Shown in pieces: positions 34,301 through 43,609 of a stretch of DNA of 64,000 nt. The position numbers and the translations under genes were made by a program. Under the pieces are notes generated by a model. It had not been told where the DNA came from. It ran no database searches and worked only from the letters and a program-made list of their open reading frames with translations. Position 1 is the stretch's first letter. The number at the start of each line of letters is the position of its first letter. Origin of the DNA: Microdochium bolleyi (lineage: Eukaryota; Ascomycota; Sordariomycetes; Xylariales; Microdochiaceae). The stretch is taken from assembly GCA_001566295.1 (NCBI GenBank), contig KQ964245.1, positions 4,097,524-4,161,523 on the forward strand. The letters run 5' to 3'.

Positions 34301-34591
34301 TGCGCCGCTGGCTGCGCTTCCAAGACGCGAGTCCTCCATCCTAGACTCTCACCGCTTGCACACATACATCCGTCCCTCGCGCTGCCAACCATCTTCTCGA
34401 TCGCCAGCATTGGTCTATGCCGCTCCTCGCATCTATGTTCCTTACTGACAGTCAACCACCCCTGAACCAGACCTACACCTAATACACCAAATCGTACGCG
34501 TTTGGGGCATCAATCGAGCATACAACTGTGCTCAATTTCGCTTCTCGACGACCTCACCAGTCTCAACCGCAGTCCTCCCGCCGCCGAAGAT
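31364..34591. other. 3.2 kb divergent intergenic region, AACS and LCB2
   Basis: This holds both divergent promoters. A CAGGCCAGGG-like direct repeat lies at about 33816-33846, and a pyrimidine-rich leader (about 33960-34590, many CTC/CCT blocks) precedes LCB2. The longest frames (274 codons antisense at 33163-33987; 279 codons at 33626-34465) come from this skewed composition and have no domain. I see no gene in the central 2 kb. Confidence 0.55.
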
Positions 34592-36544
34592 ATGCCCCGA
34601 AGCATTAAGAACCCTTTCACCAACGTCGCTACCCCTTTGCAGTCTGAAAAGCCTGCTGCTGAACAGAGACGGCCTTCCCGATCCGGGGGCAACCGTCTCA
34701 CTCAATTCTTCTCCTCGCCAAAGGCAAAGGAGCAGCAGCTGGCACAGATGCCTGTCCAAGCTGAGGGCCAGAAGGCCGCGACCTTCGGCCTCCCCAGCAT
34801 TTCGCTCTCGTCCGATGCCAACGCCGATGAATCGTCAACGACTCTATTCCAGCCCCTCTCCTCCGAGGAGGTCTCGCGCCAGAAGCTCATCGATGCCCAG
34901 TTTGGACCTCTCCTGAGCCAGAAGCACAGATATGTCAGCAAGCACCACGGAGAGCCCCTCACCGCCCCTGTCATCGATGAGCCTCCCTACTACTACGTCC
35001 TCACCACCTACATCAGCTACCTGCTCCTCATCGCCCTCGGTCACATCAGAGACTTCTTCGGAAAGCGCTTCAGCAAGAAATCGCTCTACCAGACCATCAA
35101 GGCCGTCAACGGTTATGCGCCCCTGACCGACGACTTCGACAGCTTCTATACCCGCCGTCTGAAGATGAGAATCGACGACGTGTTCGGCAGAGCCACGACG
35201 GGTGTTCCCGGTCGCTTCATCAACCTGATGGACCGTGTCTCTGACGATTTCAACACCTCGTACCGCTACCTCGGCACCACCACGGAAACTCTCAACATGA
35301 GCTCCTACAACTACCTCGGCTTTGCCCAGTCGGAAGGCCCTTGCGCCGATGCTGTTGAGGACTGCGTGCGTCGTTATGGTCTCAGCGCCTGCAGCCCTGC
35401 TGCCGATGCTGGTAACTCGGATCTCCTGGTCGAGGTTGAGCGCGAGATTGCTGCCTTTGTTGGCAAGCCTGCCGCTATGGTCTTCTCGATGGGTTTCGTT
35501 ACCAACGCCGGTGCTTTCCCTGCCCTCGTCGCCAAGGGCTGCCTCATCCTGTCTGACGAGCTCAACCATGCTTCAATCCGCCGCGGCGCTCGTCTATCCG
35601 GCGCTGTCATCCGTTCTTTCAAGCACAACGACATGATCGATCTGGAGAAGAAGCTGCGCGAAGCCATTGCTCAGGGTCAACCCCGCACCCACAGGCCCTG
35701 GAAGAAGATTCTCGTCGCTGTCGAGGGTCTGTACTCCATGGAGGGTACCATGGTTGATCTGCCTGGCGTTTTGAACCTCAAGGACACTTACAAGTTCTAT
35801 CTGTATCTTGATGAGGCCCACAGTGTCGGTGCTCTTGGCCCCAAGGGCCGTGGCGTGTGCGACTACTTTGGTATTGATCCTAGCCGTGTCGACGTCCTCA
35901 TGGGCACCCTCACCAAATCGTTCGGCGCCAATGGTGGCTACATTGCTGCCGACCAAGCGATCATCGACAAGGTTCGCAGCACCAATGCCGCCACTCTCCT
36001 CGGCGAGACCCCTACTCCTGGTGTCCTCATGCAGATTTCGTCGTCGCTGAGACTGATCACCGGCGAGCTCTGCCCCGGCCAGGGTGAGGAGCGCCTTCAG
36101 CGTATCGCTTTCAACTCGCGTTACCTCCGTCTGGGGCTCAAGCGTCTTGGCCTTATCGTCTACGGCCATGACGACTCTCCCATCATTCCTGTCACGCTGT
36201 ACAATCCCGCCAAGATTCCTGCCTTTAGTCATGAGATGTTGAAGCGCAAGATCTCTGTCGTGGTCGTGGGCTACCCCGCCACTCCCCTGATTAGCTCCCG
36301 CGCCCGCTTCTGCGTCTCTTCTGCGCACAACAAGGAGGATATGGACCGTCTCCTCGCAGCTTGCGACGAGGTTGGTGATATCCTCCAGCTCAAGTTCTCT
36401 ACTGGCATCGCCGGCGGCCTCAAGCCCACCACATGCGAGAGAGAGAGACAACAGCGTCGGGAAGGCATCGTTGAGCCGCCGAGATGGACATTGGAAGAAG
36501 TCCTGGCTACTGGCGAGGACGACGCCACCATCAAGCTTCAATAG
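34592..36544 (+). CDS. lcb2: Serine palmitoyltransferase subunit 2
   Basis: Single exon, 650 aa, starting MPRSIKNPF. No in-frame ATG lies further upstream; only a TTG codon at 34502 extends the open frame. A disordered N-terminal region (1-125) is followed by a hydrophobic segment (about 133-155, VLTTYISYLLLIALGHI) that anchors the protein in the ER. The alpha-oxoamine synthase fold then follows: SYNYLGFA, AFVGKPAAMVFSMGF, DELNHASIRRGARLSG, LYLDEAHSVGALG and the cofactor motif GTLTKSFGANGG, whose Lys442 binds pyridoxal phosphate. With LCB1 it condenses serine and palmitoyl-CoA, the first step of sphingolipid synthesis. LCB2 is the catalytic, lysine-bearing subunit. Codon use is strongly C-ending, as in a highly expressed gene. 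The C-terminus after 610 (TLEEVLATGEDDATIKLQ) is family-like. Confidence 0.97.
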   Translation: MPRSIKNPFTNVATPLQSEKPAAEQRRPSRSGGNRLTQFFSSPKAKEQQLAQMPVQAEGQKAATFGLPSISLSSDANADESSTTLFQPLSSEEVSRQKLIDAQFGPLLSQKHRYVSKHHGEPLTAPVIDEPPYYYVLTTYISYLLLIALGHIRDFFGKRFSKKSLYQTIKAVNGYAPLTDDFDSFYTRRLKMRIDDVFGRATTGVPGRFINLMDRVSDDFNTSYRYLGTTTETLNMSSYNYLGFAQSEGPCADAVEDCVRRYGLSACSPAADAGNSDLLVEVEREIAAFVGKPAAMVFSMGFVTNAGAFPALVAKGCLILSDELNHASIRRGARLSGAVIRSFKHNDMIDLEKKLREAIAQGQPRTHRPWKKILVAVEGLYSMEGTMVDLPGVLNLKDTYKFYLYLDEAHSVGALGPKGRGVCDYFGIDPSRVDVLMGTLTKSFGANGGYIAADQAIIDKVRSTNAATLLGETPTPGVLMQISSSLRLITGELCPGQGEERLQRIAFNSRYLRLGLKRLGLIVYGHDDSPIIPVTLYNPAKIPAFSHEMLKRKISVVVVGYPATPLISSRARFCVSSAHNKEDMDRLLAACDEVGDILQLKFSTGIAGGLKPTTCERERQQRREGIVEPPRWTLEEVLATGEDDATIKLQ

Positions 36545-38120
36545 AGAAGACGACCCTGCTGCTCGCGCACATCAATTGAAATCATTGCATAGACGGCGTT
36601 TTCAGTCAAATCGTTTTTGGTACTGTTAGAATCATGTCAACTAGGGCGCCTCGGAGTTGTTAATCATGACGACAAGTGGTCGGGTAATGTGTATGGAATA
36701 CGACAGGAGGGTTCGTGGAGGTTTCAGCCCGCACTCGCTTGTGCATATCTGCAACATTACTTCAATTCTACACCTTGGCTGGCGCTAGAAACCACAGCAC
36801 GTGGAGAGAAAGCTCTCAGTCGCTCCTCTCTGCATCTTGCACTGCCAAGACATCAAGATAGCCATAGATACCCCTTTTTCAATCAACGAGTTCCGCTTGT
36901 TTCCGCAAGGATGCATGTGGCTTTGAACACCAAAATCAAATGTGTCACATTATGCCAGCTTGTGCCTCTATGCTCTGATGATTACCAGAACGAACCTCTA
37001 TTTCTTGTCGCCCAGAGATAGGCGCCTCCCACAGTGCCTAATGATCGGTGTGCCGTCGCTCCAGCACATCTCAGCTTCATTGGATTTTCAAAGTTCGCCA
37101 AGCTGCTCGGTGCCCGAGCCATAGACTTCGGAGGATCAGGAGCTGCAAGTCCTCCATCATGGGGCCCAGTCGCCACCATGCACACCAGGTATCGAACTTC
37201 TAGATTCACAAAACAAAGCAACGGGCATAAATGTATTTGGAATACTTTTTGTTTGCTACAAAGTCTGAATTACTTACACAGCTCCAGGTGTGCCGTCTGT
37301 ACACCATGAACCCAGCACAATTCGTGAATAGGCTGTTGTTTCTCATCGGGGCAAAAAATGCAAAAAAGGAGTACAGGAAAAAAAAGAGGGGGACTCTGCT
37401 GGACTTTTTGTATAGCACAGGGCGCACCCTGTTGTTCGACATGAGATCGAAGAAACAAGAGACACCGCATTTGCTTGGGCTTTCACACAGCGGGTGCGTC
37501 GCCTCTCGGTCCCGTCTTACCTCCAGTCTTACCTCTCTCTTCAACGCGAGAGCACAATAATGACAGGAGCAGATAGATAGATGTGCAAAGGGGTAGGACG
37601 ATATCGGTCGAGACGCAAGGAGCCCTCAGAGGGCCGCTGGTGAAGGGCCTCGGGCCCCGGTTGATAAGCCTAGTTGGAGGAAAGAGACAATCCGGAATGC
37701 GTGATTGTGGAGATTATGTCGGGTGATGATGATGGTGATACATGGCGCTTGCAGCAGGAGTCGGTTACCTCATGTGTACGGATGCTGCTGATGCTGGTTC
37801 GGTGGGTGTCGACGTTTTGTCGCTGGAACTGAACCATGTCTGCGGGCGTATGATTGATATTCTGGTGCGTGTACACTTTTAGGCGTAGCGTATCTTCGAT
37901 GATGTCCTTTACCTTGACTTCATCATTGCGCGTTGGTGGTGCCTTAGGTGAGATTATCTGTGCCATGTCTTGTTTCGAGCGGCCTTACCCATGCTTACCC
38001 TGGATGGTAAATGGGAAAGAGACGACGACAGGAACAAAGCGTAGGATAGAGGACGAAAGTATACCATACACCCACCAATATGAGCCAGAGCCCAGAATTG
38101 AGGTTTGACCGCGGGCTTGA
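36545..38120. other. Convergent 3' region between LCB2 and U1-70K
   Basis: About 1.6 kb. A 98-codon minus-strand frame (37966-37670, MAQIISPKAPPTRNDEVKVKD...) has a plausible look but no recognised domain, and it lies just beyond the U1-70K stop. It could be 3' untranslated sequence or a small gene. Nothing else is seen. Confidence 0.5.
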
Positions 38121-39667
38121 TCAGTACCGACGCAGTTTCCGGGGGTCTTCGTAACCGCCATCGTACCCACGCTTGCGGTTGTCATCTTCCCGTGACCGAT
38201 CCTGGTCCCGGTACTCCCGCCTGTCTCTATCGCCACGTTCTCGGACGGGTTCGTTGTTCGCACCACTCTGTTGGCGGTTACGGTCGCCGAATCTGCCGCC
38301 GTCACGGAAACCGCCACCGGATCTGTCGTCATACGAGCGGCCACCACCACGAGAGTCATAACCACCGCCGCCGCCGCCGCCTCCACTCCCTCCGCCAAAA
38401 CGGTCACGCTCGCGGTCGCGGTCTCCGTAGCCACCACTGCGGCCGCCAGATCCAGGGCCTGATGGTGCGTTGGGAGGTGCGAAGCCGTTAGGGGGACCGA
38501 ACCCACGGTCGCGACCCATGCCTCCGCCGCCGCCTCGGAAGCCACGATCACCGCCACGGAAGCCACCTCCACGGCCGCGACCACCGCCAAAGCCACCGCG
38601 GAAGCCATCGCGGCCACCTCCGAATCCACCACCAAAGCCGCCTGGACCTGTGGGGCGAGATGCTGCCGCCTTGGTGTAGCCGCGACCACCAAGGCCGCCT
38701 CCGAAGCGACGAGGTTTCCAGCCTTTGACTGTCCGGCCACGTTCCACATCGACCTTGATACGTCGGTCTTTGATGCGAATGCCGTCACAGCCATCTAAAG
38801 CAGCTAGTCGAAGTGCGCAGCAATGCGCTTGTGTCAGTAATTTGCTTACCCATGAGCATACCTTTAGGTGAAGAGAGAATGACGGGAAGGGGATGAGAAA
38901 AGGCAAGCTTGAGGGCCAGATCTCGGTGAGGGACATGGTGAAACGGAGCAGTTCGGCGTGCCGAGAGCGCGGCGCAAGGCCTTGGGGCTAAATCAGTGGT
39001 GGCTTTACCTCTCATGTCTTTCTCACGATCGAACACGACGAATGCGTATCCGCGATGCGGCTTCTTCTTCTTGTTCGGTTTCTCATGCGCATGCGTGTCC
39101 GTGACGATCCGGATCTGTTCCAGAGCGTCAGTATCTAATGAAGGGAGGAGAGGGCTGGGTATGGTGACGGCTTACACGCTCAATAGGACCAAAGCGGCCG
39201 AACTCGCGCTCGAGATCGTGTTCGTTGGCATCGTAGCTCAAACGCGCGACAATAAGCGTCTTGAAGGCATCGCCACGGATATTAGGGTCTTCGCTAGGTT
39301 TATCTAGAGACAGGCCATGTTAGTGAAAAGGAACGTAGAGCCCGAACACGAGAGGCAAAGAAAATGGGGGTTTCGTGCTCTTTCTCCTCTTCTGGGGAGA
39401 CTCACGCTTCATGGCGCCCTCCTTGATGTTGGTCTCGTGCTTCTCCTTCTTCTCGCGCTGCTTGCGGTCGCGGGCCTGCAGCCAGCTCTCGGTTGGGACG
39501 TATTTGTCGGTCTCTTTGTACGCAGCGAGGGCGGGTAGGAACTCGGCGAGGCCGGTGATCTTGGCCGTCTGGCGCTGCGCCGGCGCGACGTCAACTGGCT
39601 GCACCCATCGCAGGGGAGGGCGCGGCGCAAAGAGCGCAAGCAAGTTGGGGGGGAGCTTGTCCGTCAT
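38121..39667 (-). CDS. snp1: U1 small nuclear ribonucleoprotein 70 kDa (U1-70K)
   Basis: Four exons: 39667-39406, 39303-39176, 39114-39009 and 38803-38121; 392 aa. Phases 1, 0, 1 agree at GTGAGT, GTAAGC and GTAAAG donors. The start MTDKLPPNLLALFAPRPPL is the conserved U1-70K N-terminus, followed by a long basic helix (60-87) that runs along U1 snRNA. The RRM spans about 100-185 with RNP2 LIVARL (104-109) and RNP1 RGYAFVVF (151-158), then the classic VDVERGRTVKGWKPRRFGGGLGGRG. The protein binds U1 stem-loop I and helps define 5' splice sites. The C-terminus (about 195-392) is Gly-rich, with many RGG/FGGG repeats, then D/R-rich sequence, instead of the long RS domain of animal homologues. The GC-rich Gly codons create long spurious frames on both strands. 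It shares a 650 bp divergent promoter region with mL43. Confidence 0.95.
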
Positions 39668-40315
39668 GACGGAGAGCGGAACGGTGGACTGAAGGGGTTG
39701 CAGCTGCCGGCCTGATTGATGTGCTTGCTGATGAGACTCGCGACAAATCCACGGGCGATTTGCGAATTGTGACGCGGCTGGCAGGGTCGTGAGACGAGAC
39801 TGAAGGCAAAAGAAGGAGTGACTTGAGTGAAATTGTTGTGTAGAGGACGAGCGCGACCGCTGGCAGCGAGCGATGAGTTGTGCTCGTGATGGCGCCTGTG
39901 TTGTTCTTTGCTGCGCGCGCAAAGAAAGGGTGAAAGCTAGCTTCCGGAAATCTGCCTGGACTCCAGTGCGCGACTGCAGCCTGGTGTTGGAGACGTGCAG
40001 GATTGAGAGCGGGCACTAACTGCACATGTGCGGGCTCGTGTGCATGAGCTGTTAGTGCTGTGCCAGCCACTAGAAAACGCCAGTCAGGACCCGCTCGGAC
40101 CGCGTCATGTACTCGGTACTTTGTCCGGCACTGCTCAGCTCGGCCCTCTGCGGTACCCGACACTTTGGAGCACACCCTGGCACTGCTCAACGTGCCGCTG
40201 GGAAAAAGTTGGTGATAGCAACCGTACTCCATCAAGTCGACGACGAGCGCTCGCCGGAGAAGCCTCACACCACGGCCGACCACAGCACACGGACGGCACA
40301 CACAGAGACGCCGCA
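39668..40315. promoter_or_regulatory. Divergent promoter region, U1-70K and mL43
   Basis: The 648 bp separate the two ATGs of genes on opposite strands, so both promoters must lie here or reach into a neighbour. No TATA box stands out close to either start. The actual transcription start sites cannot be read from sequence alone. Confidence 0.6.
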
Positions 40316-40983
40316 ATGACGATAAGATCACTCCAGAAGGTCTCCGTTGGCCAGGTATGTCGCTGCAAGCAACGCCCAGGCTGTGGCAGCCATTCCATTC
40401 CATCGACTCGGACGTCACAAGAGCATCTCAATAGCTGACCAATGTTGCTTCCCCTCAAATAGAACGGCCTCGGTGCCTTCATCCTCCAATGCAAGCGAAT
40501 TGACGTCCATTTCTGCGACCATGCCGGCAGCTCCAAGGGCATGAAGTGAGTCTTCCTGACCCTGTACAACCTCCCGTCTCTCCTACGGCCCCGGCCAAAA
40601 GCCACAGCACAACTCGTATAATAGAGCCCCCTTTCGAGACTCCGAGCCCTTTCGATCCCGACTGACACAACACACTTTGCCCGCGGAACAGCGCCTTTAT
40701 AAAATCCCAGCTCCCCGCCTTCGCAACCGCACACCCACAGATCGAGTTCGCCGTGAGCCCGCGGCCGCGCAAGCACCCCGTGCTCGTCGGGCACTACGTC
40801 AACGGCAACTCCAAGTCCATCTGCGTCAAGAACATGGACAGCCTGCAGATCCTCAGCAAGGCCGCGCTCCTGCGCGACGCGAGCGGCGACAAGGTCAAGA
40901 AGACCAACAAGGCGGTCACGAGCATCAGCGACTCTGTCAGAGGCGTGTGGTCGCCGTACCACGGGGAGGGTATGCGGGTGTAG
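40316..40983 (+). CDS. mrpl51: Mitochondrial large-subunit ribosomal protein mL43 (MRPL51 family)
   Basis: Three exons: 40316-40354, 40463-40545 and 40692-40983; 137 aa. Donors are GTATGT and GTGAGT, acceptors TAG and CAG, with phases 0 and 2 matching. The 13-residue first exon (MTIRSLQKVSVGQ) joins to NGLGAFILQCKRIDVHFCDHAGSS and then AFIKSQLPAF. This is the L51/S25/CI-B8 thioredoxin-like fold, ending with the KHPVLVGHYVNG and VKNM segments of the family. Length is close to that of the yeast protein. A basic, Arg-containing N-terminus is compatible with mitochondrial import. The ATG context is CCGCAATGA. It converges on the triosephosphate isomerase gene. Confidence 0.93.
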
Positions 40984-41692
40984 AAACGTGGGGAAGGACG
41001 AAGAACCCGAAGTAAGGGGAAAAGGAGCACCCACGTCTCAAGCCGGAACCGGACGACAACCTTGAGAAGGGAGATCGAGACTTGGGGACATGCAGATACC
41101 GAATGCGAGACAACATGGAGGGGCAGTGGCATGCGCATGCCTGGGTTTGGGGACGAAGAGCCGCAGCCGCGTTGCCACAAAGCACCGCTGGGAGACATGC
41201 TTATCACCACAGTCGCAAACACATGCGGCAGATCAATCTGGTCCGGTTCTGCTTACCGGCGACCGCATCTGGGATTATTGTACAACAAGAGATAGGCAAA
41301 CAGCCAATCGGCAGCCTAGATGTACCAAAACATATGTGCCTGTAGCATCGAGACGACGACAAATCAAGCGAATATACCACTGAACATTTAGGATACCGGG
41401 ATGGCCGTGTTTGTACCGCACATCACCGTCACATGCGTAGCTTGCAATCCTTCTCGACTTTTACTTTCTTTGCAATTTTATATGTCTGCCTTCTTCAGAC
41501 AAGCCCACGGATAACGAGAAGAAAGTGTCAGGCGGACAAGAAAATGAAGAACGTCGCAATGCCGTTCAACTACTAGCCCAATTTCCGTCCACCACGTGTC
41601 ATGGCTTCCTTCTACAATCTCTCTCGAGACCTGCAAGACTTAGTCACGAAAGACGAGCAAGTTACAGGCACTACGTCGGCATGGTGAAGCGC
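40984..41692. other. Convergent 3' flanks of mL43 and TPI
   Basis: About 700 bp of 3' sequence. Three overlapping frames near 41060-41380 have no domain. No gene seen. Confidence 0.65.
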
Positions 41693-42694
41693 TTACAACT
41701 TGCAGTTGATGATGTCGACGACTAAAAAGCACCCATCACGGTCAGTTTTCAGCACAGACGTCGCTACTAAGAGGAAAGGGTGTGAAAGGGCCGTCACTTA
41801 CAGGCAGGCTTCAAGCTGGCGCCACCGACGAGGAAGCCGTCAATGTCCGGCTGCTTGCTGAGCTCAGTGCAGTTCTTCTCGCTGACGCTGCCGCCGTACA
41901 GGATGCGGGTCTCGTCGGCAACCTTGTCCGAGACGTTGTCCTTGAGCCACTTGCGAATGCTGGCGTGGACCTCCTGGGCCTGCTCGGTGGTGGCGACCTT
42001 GCCGGTGCCGATGGCCCAGATGGGCTCGTAGGCGATGACGATCTTGGACCAATCGCTGAGCTCGGCCTTGAGGGCGGCGAGCTGGCCGGCAATGACGGAG
42101 AGCGTGGACCCAGACTCGCGCTGCTCGAGGGACTCGCCGCAGCACCAGATGACGCTGACGCCGTTGTCGGTGGCGTACTTGGTCTTGGAGGCGACCGTCT
42201 CATCCGACTCGTTCAGGATGGTGCGGCGCTCCGAGTGGCCGAGGATCACCCAGTCGATGTTGCTGTCGGTGAGCTGGCTGGCCGAGATCTCGCCGGTGAA
42301 GGCGCCGTTGGGCTTGTTGAAGACGTTCTGCGCGGCGACGCCAATCTCCTTGCGCAGGTGCTCGCGGACGAGCAGGAGGTAGAGGGCGGGAGGGGAGACG
42401 ACGACCTCTACAAGGGGGGAAAAGGTATTCTTGAGGTCAGTTGCGTGCTTTCTTGGGCGAATGTAAAGCTGCTCGAGGGTGCGGCAGGTGTCAAGGTTAC
42501 TGACCAACGCTGCTGTCGAGCTGGGCCTTGTTGAGGTTCTCGACAATCTCCTTGATGGACGAGATGGTCCCGTTCCTAGAAAGAACAAAGCATTAGTGAC
42601 ATTGCAAGTTTCCAGCCGTAGCCATGCGCGACTTGGGCCGAGTCGATCAGACATACATCTTGAAGTTGCCGCCGACGAAGAACTTGCGAGCCAT
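41693..42694 (-). CDS. tpi1: Triosephosphate isomerase
   Basis: Four exons: 42694-42657, 42575-42505, 42407-41802 and 41721-41693; 247 aa. All introns are GT-AG and phases 2, 1, 1 agree; the last exon supplies only the ending FVDIINCKL. Catalytic residues are present: Asn10 and Lys12 in GGNFKMNG, His94 in WVILGHSERR and Glu164 in AYEPIWAIGTGK, followed by the phosphate-binding YGGSV and GFLVGGASL. It interconverts dihydroxyacetone phosphate and glyceraldehyde-3-phosphate in glycolysis. The start is ATGGCTCGC in a CACAATGGC context. Codon use is strongly biased to C/G-ending codons, as expected of a highly expressed glycolytic gene. Confidence 0.98.
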
Positions 42695-43609
42695 TGTGTC
42701 TGATATAAGAGTATCGTCCGTGTAGGAATTGTTTTGCTAGTTGCTGAGGTTGCTAGGAAGATGATATCGTCGGCGTCAATTGTTGTAGGAGAGAAGGTTT
42801 CTTGGGCTTCAGAGAAGCTCGGCACTGGATCGCGAGAACTAATACTGCAGCTTGAGCTGTCGCGAAAACGCCCGTGGCTGCCCCTCAGCCGGCTCCGGGG
42901 CGGGGTCCTTCCAGCCCAGCAGCCCCACTGTCGACGTAACGGCAGAGGAAGCATCCATGCCAGGCCTGGGCATGCACAACTTGTTGAGGCTCACCAGTCT
43001 TTTGTCTGTGAACACGTCAAGATCCCCGAGCAGTTTGTTGTAGAGTCGTGGCTGGGTCCGTTCCTTCTCCGGATTCGAATTAAGAGAGACCGTAGCCAAT
43101 TGCCTCATTCGAGACCGGAAAGAGGCTCCAAGGGCAACCACAGTCATACTTCAACATCCGAGTCAGATCCCAGAACTTGTGAAGCGACCGCAGCGATCCC
43201 AGGTCTTAGTACATTCTCCAGTTTGATGCAGAACGGGGCGTGTTCGCCGCTATGTCGGCCCTATGTTGGATCACACATCACAAAGCCGGCCAGAATTGGA
43301 CTGGAGTACGAAGAGAGAAATTCAGATTCTGTGTGCCCGGCTTCCTACCACGTCTATCAGGCTGGATCAAACGATTCCGCACTGCTAAGTACCTTTCAGA
43401 TTATAAGTACGGATAGAAAGGCAGCACAACTTGACTTTTTTTGGACATGATCCACAACGCCAGCAGTAAGACATGGAACAAAGCAACGTTTATCCCCGTG
43501 CCCCCAAACTCCTCATTGCCGAACATGAAAGCCCAAAAGCGGTTTCAACGACTTCTTGATATCACTTTGCCCTCAGCATGCGCTTTTTCTTGTACCCAGG
43601 TAACTGCAT
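42695..43609. other. Intergenic region upstream of TPI
   Basis: About 900 bp with the TPI promoter and leader and the 3' flank of the Q/P-rich gene. A 238-codon plus-strand frame (42734-43450) shows no domain and crosses the presumed TPI promoter. No gene seen. Confidence 0.6.

Noticed and set aside
33163..34465. Long frames on both strands before LCB2 (274 and 279 codons)
   Set aside because: Produced by CT-rich leader and repeat sequence; no domain.
34502..34591. 30-codon N-terminal extension of LCB2
   Set aside because: It would need a TTG start; the first ATG is at 34592, which gives the usual N-terminus.
37985..38794. 269-codon frame overlapping U1-70K on the same strand
   Set aside because: A shifted frame of the Gly-rich repeat; the Ala/Val repeats are an artefact of GGN codons.
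40135..41034. 299-codon antisense frame over mL43
   Set aside because: Covers exons and introns of a clearly identified gene without any domain of its own.
42734..43450. 238-codon plus-strand frame in the TPI upstream region
   Set aside because: Crosses the presumed promoter, no domain, irregular codon use.
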